DNA of 64,000 nt. It comes from Providencia rettgeri (lineage in GTDB: Bacteria > Pseudomonadota > Gammaproteobacteria > Enterobacterales > Enterobacteriaceae). Position 1 is the stretch's first letter; every line of letters starts with the position of its first letter. This document shows, in pieces, positions 51,578-60,059 of this stretch. The notes beneath the pieces are model-generated. The model was not told where the DNA came from, searched no databases, and worked only from the letters and a program-made list of their open reading frames with translations. Where the stretch lies: assembly GCF_001874625.1 (NCBI RefSeq), contig NZ_CP017671.1, positions 930,001 through 994,000 on the forward strand, written 5' to 3'. The translations under genes and the position numbers were made by a program.

Positions 51578-53173
51578 ATGAGAGCAATGGGCACTATCAA
51601 AGTGGTGGGTTCACTGCTGACCAATGTGAATAACAAAGGGAAAGACAGCAATACCACGCATGCAGCGGTATCGGAGGGTAACATTGTTATTCGCGATAAA
51701 GACAATCAGAAACAAGATGTCAGCGAATTAAGCCGAGATACAGACAATGCTCATGAAAAACTCAATACGATTTTTGATAAAGAGAAAGAGCAAAAGCGGA
51801 TAGAGAAAACGCAGTTAGTGGGTGAGTTAGGTAAGCAGATTACTGATATAGCGGTGACGAATGAAAGGATAGAAGCCACTAAGAACGAAAGGAAAAACTT
51901 TGATAAAACGCCAATGACAGACGATGAGCGTAAGAAAGCCATTGCTTCTATCAAAGATCCGAACTTAAAAGGGGATGAAACGGCCATTCGGAACGCGGTA
52001 TTAAATGACCGTATAGAGAAAGCGGTTCAAGGGTCAGAATGGGGCGTTGGTGGTGATAATCGCCGTATCGTGGAGTCAGGGACGGCGTTAATCCAAGGCT
52101 TGGTGAGCGGTGATGTGAATAAAGCGGTGGCGAATGCGAGTGCACCGTATATTGCCAATCAGATAGCCAAGAATATTGGAGAGAAAAATAAAGCAGGGCG
52201 TTTAGCGGCCCATGGTATTGCGAATGTTGCATTAGCGCTGGCAAAAGGTGAAAATGCAGGGGCACAATCGCTGGGAGCCATGACGGGTGAAGCGATGGGG
52301 ATGCTGTCGGTAGAACTGTACGGTAAAACGGTCGGTGAGCTGACGGAAGACGAAAAAGCGACAGTGAGCGCCTTTGCGAGTTTGGCAGCGGGAATAGCCG
52401 GCGGATTAGTGGGTGGCGATACATCGAGCGCAGGCAATGCCGCCGAGGCAGGGAAGACCACGGTTGAGAATAATGCGCTGACTGGCGTGATGGTGAAAGG
52501 CTTAGAAAAAGGCTATAGCGTATGTGCTAAAAATGCCAGCTGTTTAAATGGATTAGCTAAGCTAGGGGTTAACTTTGGCCTCACAAATGATCAAATAGAA
52601 AATGCTACACAAGCTGCGATAGCTGCAAGACAAGGTGATACAACTAAGCTACAAACACTCTCACCGCAGGAGCTCGCTTACATTGATGAACAAATCATCA
52701 ATGGAAAAGGAATGGCTCGAGAGATGTTTGGGACTCAGACATGGGGTGATCGAATAGCTCTATCAGAAAGTGGCCCTAATGATTCAGGAAGTAAACCTTC
52801 ATCTGAACAAAATAGCGTAGTCGGTGGTACTAGCACTGGCTCTCCGAATGGAATAGAGCCACCGAATGATGACAAACCTAAAAAAGAATCTAAAGATAAG
52901 GAAACGTCAGTAGATGCATTGATTGCAACTTCACAGGTAGGCAGAAAGACCACTGGCCGCTCAAAACAATATGAAAGAACAGGAGGCGCAGAAGCTGCCA
53001 ATAGAGAGTTTGATGCATTATCACCTACTAATGTTAAAGAAATACCAACAGGGCGAGTAGGTAAACTTTCTGATGGAAGTACAGTGATTGTTAGAACTAA
53101 AAGCTCAGACGGAAGACCTACAGTAGAAATACAGTATGGAAACAAGCAAATTAAGTTTAGATATGAGGACTAA
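51578..53173 (+). CDS. Orphan cdiA-CT cassette 6, pretoxin plus unassigned tip
   Basis: 531 residues. It is the only R-type orphan in which the leader ATG is in frame with the pretoxin ([20 protein letters not shown]), so it may be translated as a cytosolic protein. After VENN, an entry-type domain ([20 protein letters not shown] to [12 protein letters not shown]) is shared with cassette 10. The compact tip is [40 protein letters not shown] and [13 protein letters not shown], a tip type seen in many polymorphic toxins; I cannot name its activity. The immunity gene follows by 4 bp. Confidence 0.8.
   Translation: MRAMGTIKVVGSLLTNVNNKGKDSNTTHAAVSEGNIVIRDKDNQKQDVSELSRDTDNAHEKLNTIFDKEKEQKRIEKTQLVGELGKQITDIAVTNERIEATKNERKNFDKTPMTDDERKKAIASIKDPNLKGDETAIRNAVLNDRIEKAVQGSEWGVGGDNRRIVESGTALIQGLVSGDVNKAVANASAPYIANQIAKNIGEKNKAGRLAAHGIANVALALAKGENAGAQSLGAMTGEAMGMLSVELYGKTVGELTEDEKATVSAFASLAAGIAGGLVGGDTSSAGNAAEAGKTTVENNALTGVMVKGLEKGYSVCAKNASCLNGLAKLGVNFGLTNDQIENATQAAIAARQGDTTKLQTLSPQELAYIDEQIINGKGMAREMFGTQTWGDRIALSESGPNDSGSKPSSEQNSVVGGTSTGSPNGIEPPNDDKPKKESKDKETSVDALIATSQVGRKTTGRSKQYERTGGAEAANREFDALSPTNVKEIPTGRVGKLSDGSTVIVRTKSSDGRPTVEIQYGNKQIKFRYED
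51608..52474 (+). repeat. Pretoxin repeat R, copy in cassette 6 (867 bp)
   Basis: Full-length copy ending VENN. It groups with the cdiA and cassette 1 copies at its 5' part (AVANASAPY), but shares GACGAAAAAGCGACAGTGAG near the 3' end with the cassette 2 and 13 copies, a mosaic that suggests gene conversion. Confidence 0.9.
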
Positions 53174-53177
53174 AGTG

Positions 53178-53546
53178 ATGCAAGAATCATTAGTTAATTA
53201 TGGAAGCACATCATTGTCTGACATTCAGTTAGAATGCATTAAGTATGATCAAGCTATTTTATCTCTTTCATTAAGTAAGCCTACTGAAAAAATAACTTTA
53301 TCATTTGAATGGATATATTCCCTTAGGGTTACAGATGAGGGTGATTTATTAAAGATGCTGGATTATTTCAACGGAAAAATGACAACTGGGGTTTATAAAG
53401 TTGAAAATTCGTCATATCTAGAATGGTTTCATGAGCAAAGTGAAAATATACATGATGAAGTTATTGAGCATTATTTAATTGTTACTATTGATGAGGTTAT
53501 AGAAGTATTAGCATCAGTAGAACCATCAATTGAAATCATAAATTAA
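53178..53546 (+). CDS. Probable immunity protein of cassette 6
   Basis: 122 residues from MQESLVNYGSTSLSDIQLEC, acidic, alpha/beta. An ATG at 53136 in the same frame would overlap the toxin by 38 bp; the start used here has GAGG at good distance. Family not recognised. Confidence 0.72.
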   Translation: MQESLVNYGSTSLSDIQLECIKYDQAILSLSLSKPTEKITLSFEWIYSLRVTDEGDLLKMLDYFNGKMTTGVYKVENSSYLEWFHEQSENIHDEVIEHYLIVTIDEVIEVLASVEPSIEIIN

Positions 53547-53562
53547 ATTACAGCCTCGAAAA

Positions 53563-53585
53563 GATCCCAATCCAATATTGGGATC
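53563..53585. terminator. Bidirectional hairpin after cassette 6
   Basis: GATCCCAA/TTGGGATC stem followed by TTCCTTAATG. Confidence 0.6.
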
Positions 53586-53598
53586 TTCCTTAATGATC

Positions 53599-53808
53599 TT
53601 ACTCTCTTTCAGCCAGCCGTATGATCAACTGTCCGGCTTGGCGGGTGAGCGTAACGTTGCTACCTACCGTAAACCCGAGCTCACTCAACCACTTACAGCT
53701 AAAGGTCAGTTGCGGGCTGGGGTTGGGTTTACCGCGGTTGGGGGTGTAACCCACTGTATAGTGTCTGGTTTTATCTCTCTCTAAGCTCAAAAATGCACGT
53801 CGGGGCAA
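53599..53808 (-). CDS. SymE-family protein, short form (copy 6)
   Basis: 69 residues from a TTG (MPRRAFLSLERDKTRHYTVG) to IIRLAERE. The AbrB-type core is complete, with CKW where others have GKW. The N-terminus differs from types A and B, as if an internal piece had been deleted. No good ribosome site is seen; coding status is uncertain. Confidence 0.5.
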   Translation of the reverse strand: MPRRAFLSLERDKTRHYTVGYTPNRGKPNPSPQLTFSCKWLSELGFTVGSNVTLTRQAGQLIIRLAERE

Positions 53809-53924
53809 TCGGATCTAGTGGTCGAAATTCACTAGAAAACCGACTTGTAACTAACTGAATACACTAGGGAAAAGTGGTTTTATCTGGCTAAATTGCAATG
53901 GGATGAGTTGTTGTTGAGAATAAC
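53795..53924 (+). repeat. VENN spacer element before cassette 7 (130 bp)
   Basis: Same boundaries as the other spacers, GCACGTCGG to GTTGAGAATAAC, with an in-frame TGA before the VENN codons. Confidence 0.83.
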
Positions 53925-54738
53925 TATCTGAGCTCAAAAAATGTCGCTGACATGAAGAAAGAGCTTGAAGAAGCGGATAAGATTGGCGCAGACAAAACCG
54001 GCATTTACGACAAATACGGTAAAATCAGCAAGGAAAATAGAGATAAAGCCGTTGCAGAAATCGAAAGTGGTGGTCCCTTTGATGCCATCGGTGTTTGGGG
54101 GGAGCTAAATGCGGGGCTTGGAGTTGCAGACGCCCTGAAAATATCTGCTTTTTTTGATGACCTAAGTTCGGAAGATCGTGCTCAGCTTGTCAATTTTGTG
54201 AAAGCAGAGAGTGCGGAAAGTGCTAAAGCCATTTATGATTCCTTATCAGTCACAGCTAAAGTCGCACTGTATACAAAAGATGCTGCGGATAACATGGGTG
54301 TCGGTGGTGCTGTGCCGGGAGCTGGAATTTCTGTTGCTGGGATTAAGGGTAGTGGTAATAAAGGTACAGCACTGAAGCAGCCTAAACCAAGCAATGTAAA
54401 ACCAGACAACTCAGTAAATATAGCAACTAATTTCACTAAAACGCCTCAAGCTATTTGGGGGCGTTCTACAGATGATATAGCTAAAGATTTCAAAGCTGCT
54501 GGCTATCAAGTTAACGTTCGCCAATCATCTAGAGGTTCTGGCCAAGCTGTTATTATTGAGGTTAAAGGGCATCCTGAGATCAGTCAAATCCAATACCATC
54601 CAGGATGGTGGCAGACATGGAGGCAGTTATTACAAAGTATCCACGACAACTCAAGGCACCATGAAAGTAGTAGATCCAAGTACATACAAGCCTACACAAG
54701 GTGAGAAAGCTACAATAATTAATAAAACAAAAGAGTAG
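53925..54738 (+). pseudogene. Orphan cdiA-CT cassette 7, tip frameshifted near its end
   Basis: After VENN the frame reads KKELEEADKIGADKTGIYDK and on to IIEVKGHPEISQIQYHPG, then leaves the toxin frame at 54603-54606 (GGATGG). The other frame continues with GGRHGGSYYKVSTTTQGTMK and VVDPSTYKPTQGEKATIINK to a stop at 54738. Removing one base would give the run HPGGGRHGGSYYK, a recognisable polymorphic-toxin ending. The native tip is therefore broken by a +1 change. Its immunity gene is intact. Confidence 0.7.
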
Positions 54739-54743
54739 ATATT

Positions 54744-55100
54744 ATGGAACAATTAGAATGGATTACTCGTGCTTTCATGCAGCCAAGCGATACTCAAATG
54801 AGGCTATTTCCTGATTTTGTTAATGTGGCAGATCAACTTGCTGTTGAGTGGGAAATTGCGCTAGATGATATAAATTATGAATTATTATCTATTGAGCAAA
54901 GCTCTATGATAAAAGAATTTGATGATTATATGTTATCTATCAGTGGTCCAAGCAATGTGAGATTTTGGGATAATGAAGCGCTTTCATCCAGCCCAGAATG
55001 GGAAAAAATGAGAATACTAGCCCGAAAAATTGTAGTTAGTATGGGATGGTCTGAAGCTCCCCCTCCTAACGATAATGCAATATATATCAATCATAACTAA
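54744..55100 (+). CDS. Probable immunity protein of cassette 7
   Basis: 118 residues, MEQLEWITRAFMQPSDTQMR, very acidic with aromatic residues. It starts 5 bp after the frameshifted toxin end. Family not recognised. Confidence 0.72.
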   Translation: MEQLEWITRAFMQPSDTQMRLFPDFVNVADQLAVEWEIALDDINYELLSIEQSSMIKEFDDYMLSISGPSNVRFWDNEALSSSPEWEKMRILARKIVVSMGWSEAPPPNDNAIYINHN

Positions 55101-55117
55101 TAAGTGATTTTAATAGA

Positions 55118-55138
55118 ATCCCAGCCCTACACTGGGAT
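55118..55138. terminator. Bidirectional hairpin after cassette 7
   Basis: ATCCCAG/CTGGGAT stem followed by CTTCCTTAG. Confidence 0.6.
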
Positions 55139-55152
55139 CTTCCTTAGCTGCC

Positions 55153-55302
55153 TTACTCCCCCTCAGCCAGCCGGATAATCAACTGTCTGGCTTGGCGGGT
55201 GAGGGTGTAGTGACTGCCCACCTCAAAGCCCATCTCTTTCAGCCAGTTACCGCTTAAGGTGAGTTGTGGGCTGGGGTTAGGTTTACCGCGGTTAGGGGCA
55301 TA
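55153..55302 (-). pseudogene. symE relic (copy 7), cut and fused to cassette 8
   Basis: Only the C-terminal SymE core survives, from about the PNRGKPNPSPQLTLSGNW segment to RLAEGE. The sequence then passes directly into toxin coding sequence of cassette 8, with loss of the symE 5' end, the spacer and the VENN codons. Confidence 0.68.
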
Positions 55303-56133
55303 ACCGCTTGTGCTACGATGAGTAGTTATTGCCAGAAAGCTCTTGATGATCTAGCAGGTAAACATCAAGGAGCAGCAGATGTTGCGGTATCGTTAGTAAA
55401 TGGTGATAGTTGGAATGCAATCCAAGATCTTGCCAAACGCGCTGGAGAAGGAGATCAACTAGCAGCCGAGCAGCTTGGCTCAATGATGGCTGGAGTGTTT
55501 ATTCCGGGCAAAAAAGTTCCTGCACCAGTGACTGGTGGTAAAATTACTGGAAAATTACCAGAAGGAAGTAACTGGGCAGCAGGAGAAGGTGCTTTTTCAC
55601 CGAATAATGGAAAAGGTACAGTTACCGATGTTGTTAAAGGCGATGCTAAGTATGATGGACACTCATTACCTTATGGAAAGGATGGTTTAGATAAAGGAAC
55701 AACTGGTAAGCAAACAGTTATTTCTGAAACAAAACAGCTGAATGTAAGCAAAGATAAATTTGCTACTCCAGAGAATCCAGGAATTACGCAATCGAGGGTT
55801 AATGTTGAAAATGTGACATATGACAATGGTAAAACAAGAGGATTTGACTATGCGATGGGGAAACATGACATTGATGCTAGTGTGCCTAATAAAAGTCGTT
55901 TTACTGTTACAAATAATGAAGTTAAAGAGTTGTTGCAACGACCTGATGTAGTAAATAAACCTGTTTATAATCCAATTCAAATAGGGGGGAAAGTTGAAAC
56001 TGATAAATTTGTTAGGCAAGTTGATATAGGTAAGTCTATTGGTGTTGATCAGCGTGGAAAAAGTACGTCTGTTATTACCATTATTACTGATAGAAAAGGT
56101 AATTTAATCAATACATTCCCCGGTGCATTATAA
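55303..56133 (+). CDS. Orphan cdiA-CT cassette 8, 5'-truncated tip
   Basis: The frame enters inside an entry-type domain (YCQKALDDLAGKHQGAADVA to FIPGKKVPA) shared with cassette 4, so the VENN junction and the first about 75 residues are missing. An ATG at 55318 could start it. The tip reads KFATPENPGITQSRVNVENV, FTVTNNEVKELLQRPDVVN and VRQVDIGKSIGVDQRGKSTS, ending INTFPGAL, a compact domain resembling other polymorphic toxin tips; activity not assigned. The tip itself seems complete. Confidence 0.7.
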   Translation, partial: TACATMSSYCQKALDDLAGKHQGAADVAVSLVNGDSWNAIQDLAKRAGEGDQLAAEQLGSMMAGVFIPGKKVPAPVTGGKITGKLPEGSNWAAGEGAFSPNNGKGTVTDVVKGDAKYDGHSLPYGKDGLDKGTTGKQTVISETKQLNVSKDKFATPENPGITQSRVNVENVTYDNGKTRGFDYAMGKHDIDASVPNKSRFTVTNNEVKELLQRPDVVNKPVYNPIQIGGKVETDKFVRQVDIGKSIGVDQRGKSTSVITIITDRKGNLINTFPGAL

Positions 56134-56147
56134 ATGATAGGACTCTT

Positions 56148-56540
56148 ATGCCGTTAATTAGCTTAATAAAATCATCTAATGATAATGAAGTATTATACCG
56201 AACATTTCATGAACGAAATGCTAGTTATCTAGAAAGGGAAAATCAATCGGATAAATTCAATATAATTTGGAATATTGATGATGCATCACCGTCTTTTTTT
56301 ATGAAATCAGATGATATTGTGATGCTCATGCAAGATATTGAGATCCTTATACAGGAAGCTTGCAACAATAATGATAATGAGATCCTTAATCATCTGAAGG
56401 AAATAATGGTTTTATGTAAACTATGTTTATGGAATGAAGGAGCATTTTATTTAGAGTTCTCTCCTTGGGGGGTTATGCTTGATAGCTATCCTAAAAGTAT
56501 TCCTGAAAAATATAGGTTTAATATCTCCGATTTAAATTAA
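56148..56540 (+). CDS. Probable immunity protein of cassette 8
   Basis: 130 residues, MPLISLIKSSNDNEVLYRTF, soluble and mostly helical (DIEILIQEACNNNDNEILNH). Family not recognised; 14 bp after the tip. Confidence 0.72.
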   Translation: MPLISLIKSSNDNEVLYRTFHERNASYLERENQSDKFNIIWNIDDASPSFFMKSDDIVMLMQDIEILIQEACNNNDNEILNHLKEIMVLCKLCLWNEGAFYLEFSPWGVMLDSYPKSIPEKYRFNISDLN

Positions 56541-56558
56541 GGTGAAAATCAGTGAAAG

Positions 56559-56580
56559 ATCCCAGCCCCAGGCAGGGATC
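56559..56580. terminator. Bidirectional hairpin after cassette 8
   Basis: GATCCC/GGGATC stem with an 10-base loop, followed by TCCTTAG. Confidence 0.55.
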
Positions 56581-56592
56581 TCCTTAGCCGCC

Positions 56593-56874
56593 TTACTCCC
56601 CTTCTGCCAGCCGGATAATCAACTGTCCGGCTTGGCGGGTGAGCGTGACGTTACTGCCCACCGTAAACCCGAGCTCATTCAGCCACTTACCGCTGAATGT
56701 CAGTTGTGGGCTGGGGTTGGGTTTACCGCGGTTAGGGGCGTAACCCACTGTATACTGTCTGGTTTTTAGCACTTCTTCTTTAGCTGTCGGTGTTTTTACT
56801 TTACTACAAAGTGCTGTGAAAACATGCTCTGCAAAGCCAAAACGCACGTCGGGAATTTTGGGTTCGGCGGTCAA
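56593..56874 (-). CDS. symE: SymE-family protein, intact (copy 8, type B)
   Basis: 93 residues if read from a TTG (MTAEPKIPDVRFGFAEHVFT) through TVGYAPNRGKPNPSPQLTFS to IIRLAEGE. Its N-terminus differs from type A and extends into the VENN spacer, so spacer and symE 5' end overlap. A shorter start, GTG at EVLKTRQYTV, would give about 57 residues, still covering the AbrB-type core. It is convergent with the cassette 8 immunity gene. Confidence 0.65.
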   Translation of the reverse strand: MTAEPKIPDVRFGFAEHVFTALCSKVKTPTAKEEVLKTRQYTVGYAPNRGKPNPSPQLTFSGKWLNELGFTVGSNVTLTRQAGQLIIRLAEGE

Positions 56875-56973
56875 AATGTACTGGGAAAAAGTGTTGTAAC
56901 TGACTGAGTGAACTAGAAAAAAGTGATTTCATTTAGCAAGAACGCAATGGAATGAGTTGCTGTTGAGAATAAT
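56844..56973 (+). repeat. VENN spacer element before cassette 9 (130 bp)
   Basis: More diverged than the others (GAACTAGAAAAAAGTGATTTC, GTTGCTGTTGAGAATAAT) but with the same length and ending, and the in-frame TGA before the VENN codons. Confidence 0.82.
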
Positions 56974-57837
56974 GCACTGAGTCTGCCACACGGACTAGCT
57001 GATTATGGACAATCGGCGTTCACACTCGCCGAGTCAATGGAAAAGAAAGGGTATAGCATTCATGATGTTAATGCTGCTCTAAATGACTTTGCGAAAGGTG
57101 ATCACCCAGAAGGACAAGATCCTGCAAGAGGCTTCCTTGAAGCATGGGGGAATATGGTCGGTATTCCATTAGACGTATTTTGGTCTAATGAGCAAATGAC
57201 TCCAGAGAAAGCCGCCGAAATATTAAGTGGCTCACCTCCAACAACGACAGCTAAGGCATTACAATTTACAGCGGCAAAAGCTTATTTGGCATTTGCGAAG
57301 AGCGGTAAGGAAATGCCGAGTTGGGATGCAGGGAAAGGTGAGTATAGCTTTAAAGATACAGGGAAAGTGACAGATGTTAAGCATCCAAATAATCAGTTTG
57401 ATGGTAAAACTATATATGATGCTAAAGGAACAGCATCTAAGAATACAAATGTTCCAAAAGAAACAGGAACAACATTAATCTTTCATTAAAATCTGGGAGG
57501 GCATGCTATAAGGAGGCATGTGGGTAAGACCGATGCTCAATTGTTAGCTCGATTTGAAGCTGACCCGAAAGTTCGTGCTTCATCAACATTCACTGATATG
57601 AAGACAGCTGACTGGGCTATAGGAAATGGTGTGGCTGCAAATCAAGATAAAATATCTGCTTTTATGTCTGGAAGTGATACTCGAATAGTCTTGAATTATG
57701 AGTCAGCTACGAATATAGGTAGAGTGATCTACAAAGGGCAAACAAAATCTATTGATTCAAATAAAATGGTAATAGTGATAGATAAAGATCCATTAATGCC
57801 TAATGGCTATCGTATCCAAACAGCATATCCTCGTTAG
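56974..57837 (+). pseudogene. Orphan cdiA-CT cassette 9, RNase A-like tip split by an in-frame stop
   Basis: After VENN the frame reads ALSLPHGLADYGQSAFTLAE and so on to GTTLIFH, then TAA at 57487-57489. In the same frame it continues NLGGHAIRRHVGKTDAQLL and SSFTDMKTADWAIGNGV to GYRIQTAYPR. GGHAIRRHVGK and the closing GYRIxTAYP are the pattern of the bacterial RNase A-like CdiA tip (as in Yersinia kristensenii). The catalytic half lies entirely after the stop. A restart at GTG 57520 would miss the first histidine. Confidence 0.78.
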
Positions 57838-57850
57838 TGTAAGGAAAATC

Positions 57851-58123
57851 ATGAATATGGAAAGAATTAATTATTTATTAGGGTGTTACTTTCATCAAGA
57901 CTGGGATTGTGAAGCATCTAGTGATATAGAGGCTTTAAATAATTTTGTAGAAAGGGAAACACCGGAGTCTACTTTCAGGTTAAAAAAAGAATTATCGGAA
58001 ATGATAAAATCAGGAACGGAATTACCTGAAAGCTATTTATATGAACATAATTGCTATTATATGCCTTCAGAGGATCAATTAACTGTATTGGAGTGGTTTA
58101 AAAAACTTCATGATGCTCTATGA
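57851..58123 (+). CDS. Immunity protein for the RNase A-like tip (cassette 9)
   Basis: 90 residues, MNMERINYLLGCYFHQDWDC, with the YFHQDW motif typical of a CdiI family often found next to RNase A-like tips. AAGGA precedes the ATG. It looks intact although its toxin is broken. Confidence 0.78.
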   Translation: MNMERINYLLGCYFHQDWDCEASSDIEALNNFVERETPESTFRLKKELSEMIKSGTELPESYLYEHNCYYMPSEDQLTVLEWFKKLHDAL

Positions 58124-58125
58124 AA

Positions 58126-58156
58126 TAAGGAGAACCAGAATCAAGGGTTCTCCTTA
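58126..58156. terminator. Bidirectional hairpin after cassette 9
   Basis: Perfect 11-bp stem TAAGGAGAACC/GGTTCTCCTTA with a 9-base loop, followed by AAAAAATTT; different sequence from the GATCCC family but the same place. Confidence 0.68.
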
Positions 58157-58162
58157 AAAAAT

Positions 58163-58440
58163 TTACTCTCCCTTACTCAACCGGATAATCAACTGTTCGG
58201 CTTGGCGGGTGAGAGTGACGTTGCTACCCACCGTAAATCCTAGCTCACTCAACCACTTACCGCTGAATGTCAGTTGCGGGCTGGGGTTGGGTTTACCGCG
58301 GTTGGGGGTGTAACCCACTGTATAGTGTCTGGTTTTAACCTCTTCGTCTTTAGCTGTCGGTGTTTTTACTTTACTACAAAGTGCTGTGAAAACATGCTCT
58401 GCAAAGCCAAAAACGCACGTCGGGAATTTTGGGTTCGGCG
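58163..58440 (-). pseudogene. symE relic (copy 9, type B, 5' frameshift)
   Basis: The core TVGYTPNRGKPNPSPQLTFS to IIRLSKGE is intact, but a run of five A (CCAAAAACGC) replaces the four in copy 8 and moves the N-terminal part out of its frame. No start codon remains in frame near the core. Confidence 0.62.
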
Positions 58441-58544
58441 GTCAAAATGTACTGGGAAAAAGTGTTGTAACTGACTGAACACACAGGGGAAAAGTGGTTT
58501 TATCTGGCTAAATCGCAATGGAATGAGTTGTTGTTGAGAATAAC
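58415..58544 (+). repeat. VENN spacer element before cassette 10 (130 bp)
   Basis: Nearly the same as the spacer before cassette 12, including GAACACACAGGGGAAAAGTG; an in-frame TGA precedes the VENN codons. Confidence 0.85.
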
Positions 58545-59336
58545 TCACTGAGTGTAGTCAAAGAGGCCGTCGTAAAAGGCTTAGAAAAAGGCTATAGCGT
58601 ATGCGTTAAAAACAATAGTTGTCGGAATGAGATCGCTAAATTAGGTGTTAATTTTGGTTTAACACGAGACCAAATCGAAGAAGCGATGAATGCAGGGATG
58701 GCCGCAAGAAAAGGTGATACTGCGGCAATGGAAGGACTATCCCCACTGCAAATTGCTTACATTGATGAGCAGATCATCAGTGGTAAAGGTCTATCGAGGG
58801 AAATGTTTGGTAGCCAGACGTGGGGAGACCGGATCGGTGTTAGACCTCATACTGGTGGTGATCAAATTCCTGAACAAGGTCGGATAGATACCGGTGGAAA
58901 TCAGATTCCAGAACGAGGGCCAATAGACACAAGTGGCAATCAAATACCTGAACAAGGACGGACAGATACCGGCGGAGATCAAATTCCTGAACGTATTGAT
59001 AATACCCATATAACCCCACTACCTGCTCAGATTACAGTAGAAGATATTACCTATTTATCTGAGAATAAGAACAAAATTAAGGATCAATGGCATCAAGGTA
59101 GTTTTAATTTACCTGAAGAGTCGTTACAAAAACATTACGAAAAACATGGAAAAGAAGTTGGTGCAAGTGATATTGAACAATACCAACGAAAGGCAGAAGA
59201 GTTCTCTAGAAGTCTAAAAGGGGCTAAAACCTCTAAGATAAGAGGGGCTACAGACAACGTAACTCGTTATTATAAAAACGGGAAATATCTAGATAAAACA
59301 GCGGATGGAAAAATAATATCGTTTGGAAAACAATAA
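58545..59336 (+). CDS. Orphan cdiA-CT cassette 10, BECR-like RNase tip
   Basis: 263 codons after VENN without a proper start; the first ATG is at 58686. The entry-type domain ([20 protein letters not shown] to MFGSQTWGDRIG) is shared with cassette 6. A linker of four 13-residue repeats (TGGDQIPEQGRID) follows. The tip has ESLQKHYEKHGKEVGASDIE, QYQRKAEEFSRSLKGAK, NVTRYYKNGKYLDKTADGK and ends IISFGKQ, the layout of BECR (barnase/EndoU/colicin/RelE-like) RNase tips. The assignment is by motif. Confidence 0.75.
   Translation, partial: SLSVVKEAVVKGLEKGYSVCVKNNSCRNEIAKLGVNFGLTRDQIEEAMNAGMAARKGDTAAMEGLSPLQIAYIDEQIISGKGLSREMFGSQTWGDRIGVRPHTGGDQIPEQGRIDTGGNQIPERGPIDTSGNQIPEQGRTDTGGDQIPERIDNTHITPLPAQITVEDITYLSENKNKIKDQWHQGSFNLPEESLQKHYEKHGKEVGASDIEQYQRKAEEFSRSLKGAKTSKIRGATDNVTRYYKNGKYLDKTADGKIISFGKQ
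58851..59000 (+). repeat. 39-bp tandem repeat in the cassette 10 linker
   Basis: Three full 39-bp units and a 33-bp end unit encoding TGGDQIPEQGRID, TGGNQIPERGPID, TSGNQIPEQGRTD and TGGDQIPERID. It separates the entry domain from the RNase domain and could change length by slippage in steps of 13 residues. Confidence 0.9.
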
Positions 59337-59352
59337 TAGTGAGAAATACATT

Positions 59353-59676
59353 ATGTGGCATGATTTAAACATTGAAAATGTGGGTCGTATAGAGAAAACA
59401 GTTGCAGAATTCACGGTTACGATGATCCCTATTTTACCTTATTCAAAAATGAAGGTGAAAATTTATGAAAGCCAATCTGGAAATTTCACTGGAATGACTG
59501 ATTTAGCAATAAAAAGAAAATTTGATGGTTCTCCTGAATGTGCTATTGGGTATGGAGATACTATCGAGGAGGCGTTAGAAGACACGATCCTTTATTTTAA
59601 TAAAATGCTAAGTCAAGATGGCTTTGCTGAATTAACCGAAGATGATATTAGCTACGCAGAGTGGTCTGATTTTTAA
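59353..59676 (+). CDS. Probable immunity protein of cassette 10
   Basis: 107 residues, MWHDLNIENVGRIEKTVAEF, with a closing acidic helix (DTIEEALEDTILYFNKMLSQ). The ATG at 59353 is preferred over an upstream TTG inside the toxin. Family not recognised. Confidence 0.72.
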   Translation: MWHDLNIENVGRIEKTVAEFTVTMIPILPYSKMKVKIYESQSGNFTGMTDLAIKRKFDGSPECAIGYGDTIEEALEDTILYFNKMLSQDGFAELTEDDISYAEWSDF

Positions 59677-59685
59677 ATGTATAAA

Positions 59686-59707
59686 GATCCCAGTTCTGTG
59701 CTGGGTT
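59686..59707. terminator. Bidirectional hairpin after cassette 10
   Basis: CCCAG/CTGGG core stem (GATCCCAG form, imperfect on the right arm) followed by TTCTTCCTTAG. Confidence 0.5.
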
Positions 59708-59721
59708 CTTCCTTAGCCGCC

Positions 59722-59928
59722 TTACTCGCCCTCAGTCAGCCGGATAATCAACTGTCCGGCTTGGCGAGTGAGCGTGACGTTGCTGCCCACCGTAAACCCT
59801 AACTCATTCAACCACTTACCGCTGAATATCAGTTGTGGACTGGGGTTGGGTTTACCGCGGTTCGGGGTGTAACCCACTGTATAGTGTCTGGTTTTAATTC
59901 TGCTTTATCTCTTTCTGAGCTCAAAAAT
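59722..59928 (-). pseudogene. symE relic (copy 10), 5' part lost
   Basis: The core TVGYTPNRGKPNPSPQLIFS to IIRLTEGE is intact. Upstream, the sequence AAAGCAGAATTAAAACCAGA gives a stop just before the core frame, so no start remains. It otherwise resembles copy 6 upstream. Confidence 0.62.
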
Positions 59929-60059
59929 GCACGTCGGGGATCTTGAGTCCAAACGTGAAAATGCACTGGAAAAACTGGGTTGTAACTGACTGAATGCACT
60001 AGGGAAAAGTAGTTTTATCTGGCTAAATCGCAATGGAATGAGTTGTTGTTGAGAATAAC
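59929..60059 (+). repeat. VENN spacer element before cassette 11 (131 bp)
   Basis: Identical by eye to the spacer before cassette 4, though the cassettes that follow are different; an in-frame TGA precedes the VENN codons. Confidence 0.87.

Noticed and set aside
58366-58548. 60-residue minus-strand frame over the symE/spacer region (also 61447-61659)
   Set aside because: It is out of frame with the symE core and exists only where the symE 5' part is shifted.
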